Of a stretch of 31,273 nucleotides of DNA, positions 13,480 through 22,083 are shown one piece after another. The stretch spans positions 1-31,273 of the forward strand of contig JASHSA010000002.1 in NCBI GenBank assembly GCA_030037035.1, written 5' to 3'. Origin of the DNA: Thermoplasmata archaeon. Lineage in GTDB: Archaea; Thermoplasmatota; Thermoplasmata; Lutacidiplasmatales; UBA184. The translations under genes were made by a program, and so were the position numbers. How positions within the stretch are numbered: the first letter of the stretch is position 1; each line of letters opens with the position of its first letter. The notes beneath the pieces are model-generated. The model did no database searches and had not been told where the DNA came from. It worked only from the letters and a program-made list of their open reading frames with translations.

Positions 13480-15486
13480 ATGGCGTCCGAGGACGACCTG
13501 CTGATCGGCACGCTGCGCTTCCTCTCCGTCGACATGGTCGAGGAGGCGAAATCCGGCCACCCCGGGCTCCCTCTCGGGGCCGCGCCAATGGCCTACGTGC
13601 TCTGGGACCGGTTCCTGAAGCACAATCCGGCGAACCCCGGCTGGGCGAACCGCGACCGCTTCGTCCTCTCGGCCGGGCACGGCTCGGCGCTGCTCTACGC
13701 CCTCCTGCACCTCACGGGCTACGACCTCCCGCTGGAGGAGCTCCGGCGGTTCCGGCAGTACGGCAGCCGGACGCCGGGCCATCCCGAGGCCGGACACACT
13801 CCGGGCGTCGAGGCGACGACCGGCCCGCTCGGTCAGGGTCTCGCGAACGCCGTCGGCATGGCGCTCGCCCAGCGCTACCTGGCGAGCCGCTACAACCGTC
13901 CCGGCCACAAGATCGTCGACCACACGACCTTCGCGCTCTGCTCGGACGGCGACCTGATGGAGGGGATCGGCTCCGAGGCGGCGTCGTTCGCCGGGACGAT
14001 GAAGGCGAACCCGCTGGTCGTCCTCTACGACGACAACCACGTTTCTCTCGAGGGCCCCACGAGCCTCACGTTCACCGAGGACGTCGGCCGTCGCTTCGAG
14101 GCGTACGGCTGGCAGGTCGCCGCGGTCGAGGACGGCAATTCGGTCGACGCGATCGACGGGGCGCTCCGCCGGGCGCTCTCGAAGCCCGGCGCCCCCTGGC
14201 TCCTGAGGATCCGGACGCACCTCGGCTACGGAAGCCCCCGGCAGGACACGAAGGAGGCCCACGGCGAGCCGCTCGGTCCGGAAGGCACGCGCGAAACGAA
14301 GCGCAAGCTCGGCTGGCCGGTGGAGCCGCCGTTCCTCATCCCGGAGGAGGCGAAGAGCCACTTCCGCCGCGCGCTCGGCCGCGGCCGCGCCTGGGAGGAG
14401 GCCTGGCAGGAGCAGTTCGAGGAGTATCGACGCGCCGAGCCCGTCCTCGCCCGAGAGTTCCTGCAGTACCAGGACGGCTCTCCGCCCGAAGTGTGGTCGC
14501 CGTCGCTCCCGGCGTTCGCGAGCGGCACGTCGGTCGCGACGCGGGACGCCTCGGCGACGGTCCTCGCGGCGATCGCCCCGCAGTGGCCGGCGCTCCTCGG
14601 CGGCAGCGGCGATCTCGCGCCGTCGACCAAGACGCTCGTTCCGGACGTCGGCGACTTCTCCTTCGAAGGGGAGTGCGGACGGAACCTGCACTTCGGGGTC
14701 CGGGAGAATGCGATGGTCGCCATGCTCAACGGGCTCGCCCTGCACGGCGGCGTGCGGCCGTACGGCGCGACGTTCCTCGTCTTCTCCGACTACGCCCGCC
14801 CGTCGCTTCGCCTCGGCGCCCTCGCGAAGACCCGCACGATCGTCATCTTCACCCACGACTCGATCGCGTTGGGCGAGGACGGGCCGACCCACCAGCCGGT
14901 CGAGCACCTCGCGGCGCTCCGCGCGATCCCCGGCATGACCGTGCTCCGACCGGCCGACGCCACCGAAACGGTCGAGGCCTGGCGGGCCGCGGTCGGACGG
15001 AAAGGGCCCGTCGCGCTCGTCTTTACGCGGCAGAAGCTGCCGGTGCTCGACCCGGGGACGTACCCGATCCGTGAGGGGGTCGGGCGGGGAGCCTACGTCC
15101 TCGCCGAAGCCAGCCCGGCGCCGCCCCGCCTCGTGCTGATCGCGACCGGCTCGGAGGTCCATCTCGCGCTGGCCGCGCGGGAGGCGCTCGCGCAGCGGCA
15201 CGTCGGCGCCCGCGTCGTGTCGATGCCGTCCTGGGAGCTGTTCGAGGAGCAGGAACCCGCCTACCGCGACCGCGTGCTCCCGGCGGGGGTTCCCCGGCTC
15301 GTCGTCGAGGCGGCGAGCCCGCTCGGCTGGGAACGCTACGCGGGGCCCGGCGGGGCGATCGTCGGCCTTTCACGGTTCGGCGCCTCCGGGCCCGGGCCGG
15401 TCGTCTACGAGAAGCTCGGCTTCACCGTCGAGCACGTCCTCGAGGTTGCGCTCGGCCTCGTCGGGGCCGGCGCGGGGGCGACGTAG
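13480..15486 (+). CDS. tkt: Transketolase, full-length
   Basis: Thiamine-diphosphate enzyme moving two-carbon units between sugar phosphates in the non-oxidative pentose phosphate pathway. The 668-residue protein is complete in one chain: KSGHPGLPLGAAPMAYVLW near the N-terminus, GHGSALLYALLHLTGY, TGPLGQGLANAVGMA, the TPP/Mg motif GDGDLMEGIGSEAAS (about 155), GYGSPRQDTKEAHG, GSGDLAPSTKT, and the catalytic Glu in HFGVRENAM (about 409), then EDGPTHQPVEHLAAL. Many archaea instead encode transketolase as two separate half-size subunits, so the single chain looks bacterial. It starts 2 bp after the kinase stop and ends 6 bp before the isomerase, indicating one transcript. Confidence 0.97.
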   Translation: MASEDDLLIGTLRFLSVDMVEEAKSGHPGLPLGAAPMAYVLWDRFLKHNPANPGWANRDRFVLSAGHGSALLYALLHLTGYDLPLEELRRFRQYGSRTPGHPEAGHTPGVEATTGPLGQGLANAVGMALAQRYLASRYNRPGHKIVDHTTFALCSDGDLMEGIGSEAASFAGTMKANPLVVLYDDNHVSLEGPTSLTFTEDVGRRFEAYGWQVAAVEDGNSVDAIDGALRRALSKPGAPWLLRIRTHLGYGSPRQDTKEAHGEPLGPEGTRETKRKLGWPVEPPFLIPEEAKSHFRRALGRGRAWEEAWQEQFEEYRRAEPVLAREFLQYQDGSPPEVWSPSLPAFASGTSVATRDASATVLAAIAPQWPALLGGSGDLAPSTKTLVPDVGDFSFEGECGRNLHFGVRENAMVAMLNGLALHGGVRPYGATFLVFSDYARPSLRLGALAKTRTIVIFTHDSIALGEDGPTHQPVEHLAALRAIPGMTVLRPADATETVEAWRAAVGRKGPVALVFTRQKLPVLDPGTYPIREGVGRGAYVLAEASPAPPRLVLIATGSEVHLALAAREALAQRHVGARVVSMPSWELFEEQEPAYRDRVLPAGVPRLVVEAASPLGWERYAGPGGAIVGLSRFGASGPGPVVYEKLGFTVEHVLEVALGLVGAGAGAT

Positions 15487-15492
15487 CGCGCG

Positions 15493-17247
15493 ATGGCGGG
15501 CTCGCGACGCGCCTCGCGGCGCAGGGGGGAGCCCTCGGACGGGGAGGCGGCTCCCGACCCGACGTGCGGTCCCTGGAGCCTTCACGAGGTGGAGGCGAGC
15601 GTCGCCGCGCGCCTCGAGGCGTGGGGGCGCGAGGACGCGGTCGGACGGATCTGGCGCAGGGACCCGACGTTCTGGCCGAAGGCGACCCCCTCCGACGTGG
15701 CGAGCCGGCTGGGGTGGCTCCTCGCCCCGGAGCAGAGCGCCTCCCGGGTCGACGAGCTCGCCGCGTTCTCCGAGGCGGTGGTGCACGACGGGGTCGAGCA
15801 CGTCGTCCTGCTCGGCATGGGCGGCTCGAGCCTCGCCGCGGAGACGATCTGCGCGACCCTGCCCCGTCGGGAGGGTCGGCCGAGCCTCTCCGTGCTCGAC
15901 AGCACGCACCCGGCGGCGGTCCGGGCCTGCGCCGAGGCGGCGCCGGTCGAGAACGCCCTCTACGTCGTCTCGAGCAAGTCCGGCACGACCCTCGAGCCGA
16001 ACGCGTTCTTCCGGTTCTTCTGGGAGCGGGCGCGGCGCGCTCCCGGCGAGCCCGGTCGCCGCTTCGTCGCGATCACCGACCCCGGGACGGAGCTCGAGGC
16101 GCTCGCCGCCGCACGAGGGTTCCGGGCCTGCTTCACCGCCCCCACGGACGTCGGCGGACGCTACAGCGCCCTCACCGTGTTCGGGCTCGTGCCCGCGGCG
16201 CTCGCCGGCGCGGACGTCGGCGGTCTGCTCGCGAGCGCGCGCGCGATGGTGGCGCGGTGCAACGAGCGGACCGACGTCTCGCGCAACCCCGGGCTCCGGC
16301 TCGGGGCGACCCTCGGCGAGCTCGCGCGCGCCGGCCGCGACAAGCTCGTCTTCCTCCCGACGAAGGCGTTCCGGCCGTTCCCGTCCTGGGCCGAGCAGCT
16401 CGTCGCCGAGAGCCTCGGCAAGATCGGTCGCGGGATCGTGCCGGTCGGCACCCCGCCTCCTCCCTCCGAGTTCCCGGCCGGGGCGGACGTCGTCTACGTC
16501 GACCTCGGGCTCGGCGCCCGGAGCGACCGCGCGGCGCTCCAGGCGATCGAGGCGCACGACGCCGACGGCACGCCGGTCCTGCGGCTGCGCCTGGACGACC
16601 CGTTCGACCTCGGTCGGGAGTTCTTCCGCTGGGAGTTCGCGATCGCCGCCTGCGGGGCCGTGATCGAGGTCGACCCGTTCGACCAGCCGGACGTCGAGCA
16701 CGCGAAGGAGCTCGCGCGGGCGGCGATGGCGCCCGCCGCCTCCGCCGCGGCCGGCCCGGAGACCGACGCGCCGCTGCGCCTCGGGCCGGCGGACGGGCTG
16801 GAGGCGGCGCTGGAGCGGTGGCTCCGGCTCGTGCGTCCGGGAGACTACGTCGCGCTCCAGGCGTTCCTGGCCCCGACCCCGCCGACCGACGCGGCCCTCG
16901 CCCGCCTCGCCTCCGCGTTGCGCCGGCGCCTCGGGGTCGTCGTGACGGTCGGCTACGGCCCGAGGTTCCTGCACTCGACCGGCCAGCTGCACAAGGGGGG
17001 TCCCCCCTCGGGCGTCTTCCTCCAGATCGTCGACGAGCCGACCGGTCGGCTCGACGTCCCGGAGCTCGGGCTCACGTTCGGAGAGATCGTTCGGGCGCAG
17101 GCTCGCGGGGACCGCGGGGCGCTTGCGGAGAAGCGTCGCCGACTGTTGTCCGTCGACCTGGGCGCGGCGACCGCCGAACGGCTCGCGAGGATCGCCTCCG
17201 CGGTCGGCGCCGACGTTTCCGGGAACCCCGACGGGCGTACGTCATAA
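15493..17247 (+). CDS. pgi: Glucose-6-phosphate isomerase, similar to the PGI half of transaldolase-PGI fusions
   Basis: Interconverts glucose 6-phosphate and fructose 6-phosphate. The 584-residue SIS-fold protein has VLLGMGGSSLAAE (about 107-119), the phosphate-binding SSKSGTTLEPN (about 158-168), YSALTVFGLVPAALAG, and near the C-terminus RFLHSTGQLHKGGP (about 490-504). The last motif is characteristic of the PGI part of bacterial bifunctional transaldolase/PGI proteins. No transaldolase domain precedes it; the first ~35 residues are a low-complexity linker. Archaea more often use cupin-type PGI or the PGI/PMI family. It follows transketolase by 6 bp. About 160 bp separate it from gnd. Confidence 0.93.
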   Translation: MAGSRRASRRRGEPSDGEAAPDPTCGPWSLHEVEASVAARLEAWGREDAVGRIWRRDPTFWPKATPSDVASRLGWLLAPEQSASRVDELAAFSEAVVHDGVEHVVLLGMGGSSLAAETICATLPRREGRPSLSVLDSTHPAAVRACAEAAPVENALYVVSSKSGTTLEPNAFFRFFWERARRAPGEPGRRFVAITDPGTELEALAAARGFRACFTAPTDVGGRYSALTVFGLVPAALAGADVGGLLASARAMVARCNERTDVSRNPGLRLGATLGELARAGRDKLVFLPTKAFRPFPSWAEQLVAESLGKIGRGIVPVGTPPPPSEFPAGADVVYVDLGLGARSDRAALQAIEAHDADGTPVLRLRLDDPFDLGREFFRWEFAIAACGAVIEVDPFDQPDVEHAKELARAAMAPAASAAAGPETDAPLRLGPADGLEAALERWLRLVRPGDYVALQAFLAPTPPTDAALARLASALRRRLGVVVTVGYGPRFLHSTGQLHKGGPPSGVFLQIVDEPTGRLDVPELGLTFGEIVRAQARGDRGALAEKRRRLLSVDLGAATAERLARIASAVGADVSGNPDGRTS

Positions 17248-17409
17248 CGCAAGCCCGCGTGGGGCCGAACGGTCCCGGCTCCCGCGCCTCGCGGGCGCCC
17301 GTCGTGCCGTGACGTGCCCCGCGGCAGCGTCGCGGCGACCCCCACTCCGGGCCGAGCCGCCTGGCGCGAGGACGGGGAGCCCCGGACCGCAGGCGGAGGC
17401 GAGAGCGCG

Positions 17410-18315
17410 ATGGAGGTCGGGATCGTAGGGCTCGGACGGATGGGCGGCGGCATGGCGGCCCGCCTCGTGAAGGGTGGCCACCGCGTCGTCGGCTACGCCA
17501 GAACGCCGGAGACGGTCGCGAAGGCGGTCGCGAACGGCGTGGTGGGAGCGACCTCGCTCCAGGACGTCGTCGGCAAGCTCGCTCCCCCGAGGGCGGTCTG
17601 GCTGATGGTGCCGGCCGGCGAGACGACGGAGCAGTACGTCGCCGACACGCTCGGCCTGCTCTCGCGGGGCGACACGCTGATCGACGGGGGGAACTCGCAC
17701 TACACCGACTCGATCCGACACGCGGCCCAGGCGACGGCGGCGGGCGTCGACTTCCTTGACGTCGGCGTGAGCGGAGGGATCTGGGGGGAGGCCGAAGGCT
17801 ACTGCCTCATGATCGGGGGTAGCGAGCCGGCGTCCCGGCGCCTCGCGCCGATCTTCGCGAGCCTCGCGCCGTCGGCGACGCAGGGCTGGGGGCGCGTCGG
17901 CGGCAGCGGCGCCGGCCACTACGTCAAGATGGTCCACAACGGGATCGAGTACGGTCTGATGGAATCGTACGCCGAGGGGTTCGACGTGCTGCGGGCGAAG
18001 GGCGACTGGAAGCTCGACCTCGCGCAGGTCGCGACGATCTGGCGGTACGGGAGCGTCGTGCGCTCCTGGCTGCTCGACCTCTCCGCCGACATCCTCGCCT
18101 CCGGGCCGGAGCTGGAGACGATCGCCCCCTACGTCCGCGACTCCGGCGAGGGCCGCTGGACGGTCGAGGAGTCGATCGCCCTCGACATCCCGGCGCCGGT
18201 GATCATGCTGGCGCTCGAGCGGAGGCTCCGCTCGCGGCAGGCCGACCCGTTCGCCGAGCGGCTTCTCGCCGCCATGCGCCAGCGGTTCGGCGGCCACGCC
18301 GTCAACCCCGGGTGA
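17410..18315 (+). CDS. gnd: 6-phosphogluconate dehydrogenase (decarboxylating), short type
   Basis: Oxidises 6-phosphogluconate to ribulose 5-phosphate and CO2. The 301-residue protein belongs to the short GntZ/YqeC-like branch (about 300 residues against about 470 for the long form). It shows GLGRMGGGMAARL (7-19), DGGNSHYTDS (about 92), DVGVSGGIWG (about 117) and the catalytic GHYVKMVHNGIEYG (about 170-183). After the second strand the sequence is GYARTPE, with Arg-Thr where NADP-preferring enzymes often have a basic residue; NADP use is therefore possible but not proven. ATG 17410 directly precedes the Rossmann strand. zwf begins 4 bp after the stop. Confidence 0.94.
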   Translation: MEVGIVGLGRMGGGMAARLVKGGHRVVGYARTPETVAKAVANGVVGATSLQDVVGKLAPPRAVWLMVPAGETTEQYVADTLGLLSRGDTLIDGGNSHYTDSIRHAAQATAAGVDFLDVGVSGGIWGEAEGYCLMIGGSEPASRRLAPIFASLAPSATQGWGRVGGSGAGHYVKMVHNGIEYGLMESYAEGFDVLRAKGDWKLDLAQVATIWRYGSVVRSWLLDLSADILASGPELETIAPYVRDSGEGRWTVEESIALDIPAPVIMLALERRLRSRQADPFAERLLAAMRQRFGGHAVNPG

Positions 18316-18319
18316 GCCG

Positions 18320-19777
18320 TTGGCACGCCCTCACGTCGACCGGCACGTCTTCGTCGTCTTCGGGGCGACCGGCGACCTGATGCGACGCAAGCTGCTGCCG
18401 GCGCTCTACCAGGTCTCCGGCACGCTCGAGGAGCACCCCCCCGCGTTCCGGCTGCTCGGCTGCGCCCGCCAGGGGCTGGACGACGGTGGATACCGGAGCC
18501 TCGTCGAGCGCTCGCTCGCCGAGAACGGCGTACCGGCGGCGACGGCACGACGGTGGGCCCGGGACCGGGTCCACTACGCTTCGCTCGGCGAGAGCACGGC
18601 GGCCGACTACGCCCGCCTGCGCGCGCGCCTCGAGGCGATCGAGAGGGCCGAGCGCCTTCCGGGCCACCGCGTCTTCTACCTGGCCCTGCCGTCCGAGGCG
18701 ATCCCGACGGTCGTGCGCGCGCTCGGCGCCGCCGGTCTCGCGAAGGGGCCGGGGTGGACCCGGCTCGTGATCGAGAAGCCGTTCGGCACCGACCTCGCCA
18801 GCGCGCAGGAGCTGAACCGCGAGCTCCACGCGGAGTTCGACGAGCGGTCGATCTACCGGATCGACCACTACCTCGGGAAGGAGACGGTGCAGAACCTGCT
18901 CGTCTTCCGGTTCGCCAACATGCTGTTCGAGTCGGTCTGGAACCGCGACCGGATCTCGCACGTCGAGGTCCTGGTCGCCGAGCAGCTCGGCGTGGAGGAC
19001 CGGGCGCCGTACTACGACCGGGCCGGCGCCCTCAGGGACATGGTCCAGAGCCACCTGACCCAGCTGCTGAGCCTCACCGCGATGGACGTGCCGTCGAGCA
19101 TGGACGCCGACGCGATCCGCAACGAGAAGGTCAAGGTCCTCGCCGCGATCGCGCCGGTACGGCCCGGCGACGTCGTGCGGGGGCAGTACGGCCCGGGCCG
19201 GTCGGGGCGCCGGCGGCTGCGCGCCTACCGCCACGAGGACGGCGTACGGCGGACGTCGACGACCGAGACGTACGTCGCGCTGCGGCTGAACGTGAACACC
19301 TGGCGCTGGCAGGGCGTGCCGTTCTTCCTGCGGACCGGTAAGCGTCTTCCCGAGAAGCGGACGGAGATCGTCGTCCACTTCCGCCAGCCGCCGGTCTGGT
19401 TCTTCCGGGGTCCCCTGCCTCCGGAGGTCACGGCGAACACGCTCACGATCACGCTGCAACCGGACGAGGGGTTCGAGCTCGCCTTCGAGCTGAAGCGGCC
19501 GGGGCACGCGATCGAGCTCGAGACCCACCGGCTCCACTTCCTCTACTCGGAGGCGTTCGGGCCGCTCGCCGACGCCTACCAGACGCTCCTGGTCGACCTG
19601 ATGCGCGGCGACCCGACACTGTTCGTTCGCGCCGACGAGGTCGAGGCCGCCTGGAAGGTCTACGCCCCGATCCTGGAGCGGCCGCCGCCGCTGCTCCCTT
19701 ACCCGGCGGGGTCCTGGGGTCCGAAGGAGGCCGAACGGCTCCCCGGCGAGCTCGGCCACGCCTGGTCGGAAGGATGA
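18320..19777 (+). CDS. zwf: Glucose-6-phosphate 1-dehydrogenase
   Basis: Oxidises glucose 6-phosphate to 6-phosphoglucono-lactone with reduction of NAD(P)+, the entry step of the oxidative pentose phosphate pathway. The 485-residue protein has normal length. It carries the coenzyme loop FGATGDLMRRKLLPAL (about 14-29), VIEKPFGTDLASA, and the substrate-binding/catalytic signature RIDHYLGKETVQNLL (about 180-194). The late QPDEGFEL and LVDLMRGDPTLF blocks are also present. The start is a TTG four bases after the gnd stop, with GGGTGAG from the gnd end as ribosome-binding site. Its stop overlaps pgl. Classical Zwf is rare in archaea; haloarchaea use an unrelated dehydrogenase. Confidence 0.97.
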   Translation: MARPHVDRHVFVVFGATGDLMRRKLLPALYQVSGTLEEHPPAFRLLGCARQGLDDGGYRSLVERSLAENGVPAATARRWARDRVHYASLGESTAADYARLRARLEAIERAERLPGHRVFYLALPSEAIPTVVRALGAAGLAKGPGWTRLVIEKPFGTDLASAQELNRELHAEFDERSIYRIDHYLGKETVQNLLVFRFANMLFESVWNRDRISHVEVLVAEQLGVEDRAPYYDRAGALRDMVQSHLTQLLSLTAMDVPSSMDADAIRNEKVKVLAAIAPVRPGDVVRGQYGPGRSGRRRLRAYRHEDGVRRTSTTETYVALRLNVNTWRWQGVPFFLRTGKRLPEKRTEIVVHFRQPPVWFFRGPLPPEVTANTLTITLQPDEGFELAFELKRPGHAIELETHRLHFLYSEAFGPLADAYQTLLVDLMRGDPTLFVRADEVEAAWKVYAPILERPPPLLPYPAGSWGPKEAERLPGELGHAWSEG

Positions 19778-20532
19778 GCCTCCGGCCGATCGTGCACGCC
19801 GACGCGGAGGCCGGCGGGCGCGCGGTCGCGGAGCGGGTCTTCGACCTCGCGGCCGAGGCGATCCGCGCGCGAGGCGCCTTCGCGATCGCCGTCAGCGGAG
19901 GCCGTAGCCCCGAAACGATGTTCCGCGCCTTCGCCTCGCGTCGGGCCGCGGCGGCGGAGGGCGAGCCCTGGACGGTCCTGTGGTGCGACGAGCGCGTCGT
20001 CCCTCCGGACGACCCCCGGAGCAACTTCGGGCTCGCGAGGCGCCTGTGGCTCGCGCCCGCGCGGGTCCCGGCCGAGCGGATCCTCCCCGTGCCGACGGAG
20101 CTGCCGGCCGAGCAGGCGGCCGACCGCTACGACGGGCTCCTGCGCGAGCGCTTCGCGCCCGGCGCGTCGTCCCCGCGGCCCCGGCAGGCGTTCGACGTCG
20201 CCGTGCTCGGGCTCGGCCCGGACGGTCACACCGCGTCGCTGTTCCCGGGCCGGCCGAGCCTGGCGGTCGTCGGCCGGTGGTCGGTCGCGGAACGCTCCCC
20301 GACGCAGGAGCCACGCGTCCCGCGGGTCACGCTGACGCTCGAGGGGATCGGGCACGTCCGTCACGCGATCTTCCTCGCCTGGGGGGCCGAAAAGCGCCCG
20401 GTCCTGAGCTCGCTGTTCTCCGACGACGGGACGACGGGCGCTCGGGACCTGCCGGCCGGCCGGGTCCGCGCGCAGGAGTCCGTCGAGTGGCACGTCGACC
20501 GAAGCGCATGGCCGACCGGCCCGTCGGCGTGA
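19774..20532 (+). CDS. pgl: 6-phosphogluconolactonase
   Basis: Hydrolyses 6-phosphogluconolactone to 6-phosphogluconate, linking Zwf and Gnd. The 252-residue SugI/DevB-type protein shows AIAVSGGRSPETM (about 37-50), WCDERVVPPDDPRSNFGLAR (about 70-89) and the hallmark LGLGPDGHTASLFPG (about 146-160), with VTLTLEGI later. Length is normal. The ATG overlaps the zwf stop in ATGA (19774-19777), implying translational coupling. It is the last gene of the cluster; 128 bp separate it from the helicase, which has its own promoter. Confidence 0.95.
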   Translation: MSLRPIVHADAEAGGRAVAERVFDLAAEAIRARGAFAIAVSGGRSPETMFRAFASRRAAAAEGEPWTVLWCDERVVPPDDPRSNFGLARRLWLAPARVPAERILPVPTELPAEQAADRYDGLLRERFAPGASSPRPRQAFDVAVLGLGPDGHTASLFPGRPSLAVVGRWSVAERSPTQEPRVPRVTLTLEGIGHVRHAIFLAWGAEKRPVLSSLFSDDGTTGARDLPAGRVRAQESVEWHVDRSAWPTGPSA

Positions 20533-20625
20533 GCCCCCCGCCGCAGGTCCCCTCCGACCTCCGTCGTCCTCCCCTCGCCGCGCCGGCGGGTCCGGAGCCC
20601 CGAGAGCCCGGGAGCGGTCCGGCCG

Positions 20626-20635
20626 CTTCATAACC
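20626..20635 (+). promoter_or_regulatory. TATA-like box of the DEAD-box helicase gene
   Basis: CTTCATAACC with core TTCATAA at 20627-20633, ending 27 nt before the ATG at 20661. The spacing predicts a leaderless transcript independent of the pentose phosphate cluster. Confidence 0.55.
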
Positions 20636-20660
20636 GTCGGGCGGCTGCGCAGCCCTCGCG

Positions 20661-22022
20661 ATGCCGGAGCCGCAGCGTCGAACGCATCCTCCCCCCGCGG
20701 GACGGGACGAGCCGGAGGTCCGCTTCGACCAGCTTCCCCTCCACCCGAGCCTGCACGCCGGGGCGCGCGAGATGGGCTACGAGTCCGCGACCCCGATACA
20801 GAGCCGCGCCATCCCGGAGGCGGTCCTCGGTCGGGACCTGGTCGCCACCGCTCAGACGGGGACCGGCAAGACGGCCGCGTTCCTGCTGCCGATCCTCGAG
20901 CGGACGCTCGACCTCCCTCCGGGCCGGATCTACGCCCTCGTCCTGACGCCGACCCGCGAGCTCGCGCTCCAGGCCGAGGAGTTCCTCGCGAAGCTCGGCC
21001 GATACACCCGCCGGCGGGGCGTCGCCGTCTACGGCGGGGTCGGCTACGACGCCCAGATCCGGGCCGTGCGGGGGGGCGCGGAGATCGTCGTGGCGACCCC
21101 GGGCCGACTGCTCGACCTGATGGAGCAGGGCCATCTCGACTGGAAGGACCTCAAGATCCTCGTCCTGGACGAAGCCGACCGGATGCTCGACATGGGGTTC
21201 CTGCCGGACGTTCGGCGCGTGCTGAAGGCGCTCCCGCGGGAACGGCAGACGATGCTGTTCTCCGCGACGATGCCTCCGGCGGTCGTCGAGCTGGCCCGGG
21301 AGTTCCTGCGCTCGCCGCGGATGGTCCACGTCGACCCGACGACCGTCGCCGCCGTCGGCGTCTCGCACCTGGCGCTGCCGGTCCCCGCGCACCTGAAGGC
21401 CGAACTGCTCCGCGAGCTCCTGCTCGATGCGACGATGACGAGCGTGCTCGTCTTCACGCGGACCAAGCACCGGGCCAACCGCCTCGCGCAGCAGCTGACG
21501 CGCTGGTCGATCCCCGCCGGGGTGATCCACGGCAACCGCAGCCAGAGCCAGCGCCTCAAGGCGCTCGAAGGATTCCGCGGCGGCGACCATCGCGTGCTCG
21601 TCGCCACGGACATCGCCGCCCGCGGCATCGACGTGGAGGGCGTCAGCCACGTCGTGAACTTCGACGTCCCCCACGAAGCGGAGGTCTACGTCCACCGCGT
21701 CGGACGGACGGCGCGCGCCCAGGCGCGGGGCGACGCCTACACCCTGGTCAGTCCCGACGAGGACGCCGACTTCGGCCGGATCGAGCGGCTGCTCGGCTTC
21801 CCGATCCCGCGCGCCAAGATCCCCGGCTTCGCCTACGACGCCGCGGCCCCCCCGCGCCCGCCGTCTGCCCCGGGTCGTCCGGGAGGGCACGGTCGCCACG
21901 GGGGTCGTGGGGATCACGGCGGTCGCTTCGGTCGCGGGGCCCGACGGGACGGCGACGACCGCCGACGCGGCCGCCGCGGCTACGGCCCCCGTCGACCGGA
22001 CCGATCCCAGGGTCGCCCCTGA
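20661..22022 (+). CDS. DEAD-box ATP-dependent RNA helicase with an RG-rich tail
   Basis: Unwinds or remodels RNA using ATP. The 453-residue protein holds the complete motif set: F upstream and Q-motif ATPIQ (about 43), AQTGTGKT (64-71), PTRELALQ, ATPGRLLDL, DEAD (170-173), SAT (about 201), VLVFTRTK, ATDIAARGIDVEGV and HRVGRTARA (about 345). The order matches RhlE/CsdA-type helicases. The last ~60 residues are Gly/Arg/His/Asp-rich (GGHGRHGGRGDHGGRFGRG), a disordered RNA-binding tail as in cold-shock or ribosome-assembly helicases. An MBL-fold gene follows. Substrate RNA is unknown. Confidence 0.96.
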   Translation: MPEPQRRTHPPPAGRDEPEVRFDQLPLHPSLHAGAREMGYESATPIQSRAIPEAVLGRDLVATAQTGTGKTAAFLLPILERTLDLPPGRIYALVLTPTRELALQAEEFLAKLGRYTRRRGVAVYGGVGYDAQIRAVRGGAEIVVATPGRLLDLMEQGHLDWKDLKILVLDEADRMLDMGFLPDVRRVLKALPRERQTMLFSATMPPAVVELAREFLRSPRMVHVDPTTVAAVGVSHLALPVPAHLKAELLRELLLDATMTSVLVFTRTKHRANRLAQQLTRWSIPAGVIHGNRSQSQRLKALEGFRGGDHRVLVATDIAARGIDVEGVSHVVNFDVPHEAEVYVHRVGRTARAQARGDAYTLVSPDEDADFGRIERLLGFPIPRAKIPGFAYDAAAPPRPPSAPGRPGGHGRHGGRGDHGGRFGRGARRDGDDRRRGRRGYGPRRPDRSQGRP

Positions 22023-22083
22023 CCGGTCCCCATCCTCGTGCCGGCTCCGAAAGCCTCGAAAGGCCCCGGCGTGTGCCCCGGGC

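Noticed and set aside
12254..13588. Upstream extension of the VOC protein frame
   Set aside because: It runs antisense to the ROK kinase, and a TATA-like box sits just upstream of ATG 12253.
13474..15201. 575-residue minus-strand open frame opposite transketolase
   Set aside because: Typical antisense shadow of a high-GC gene: its charged Arg/Glu/Val-rich sequence mirrors transketolase codons.
21907..22083. N-terminal extension of the MBL-fold protein to an ATG at 21907
   Set aside because: It would overlap the helicase in another frame and encode low-complexity Ala/Thr/Pro sequence. GTG 22084 directly precedes the conserved domain.
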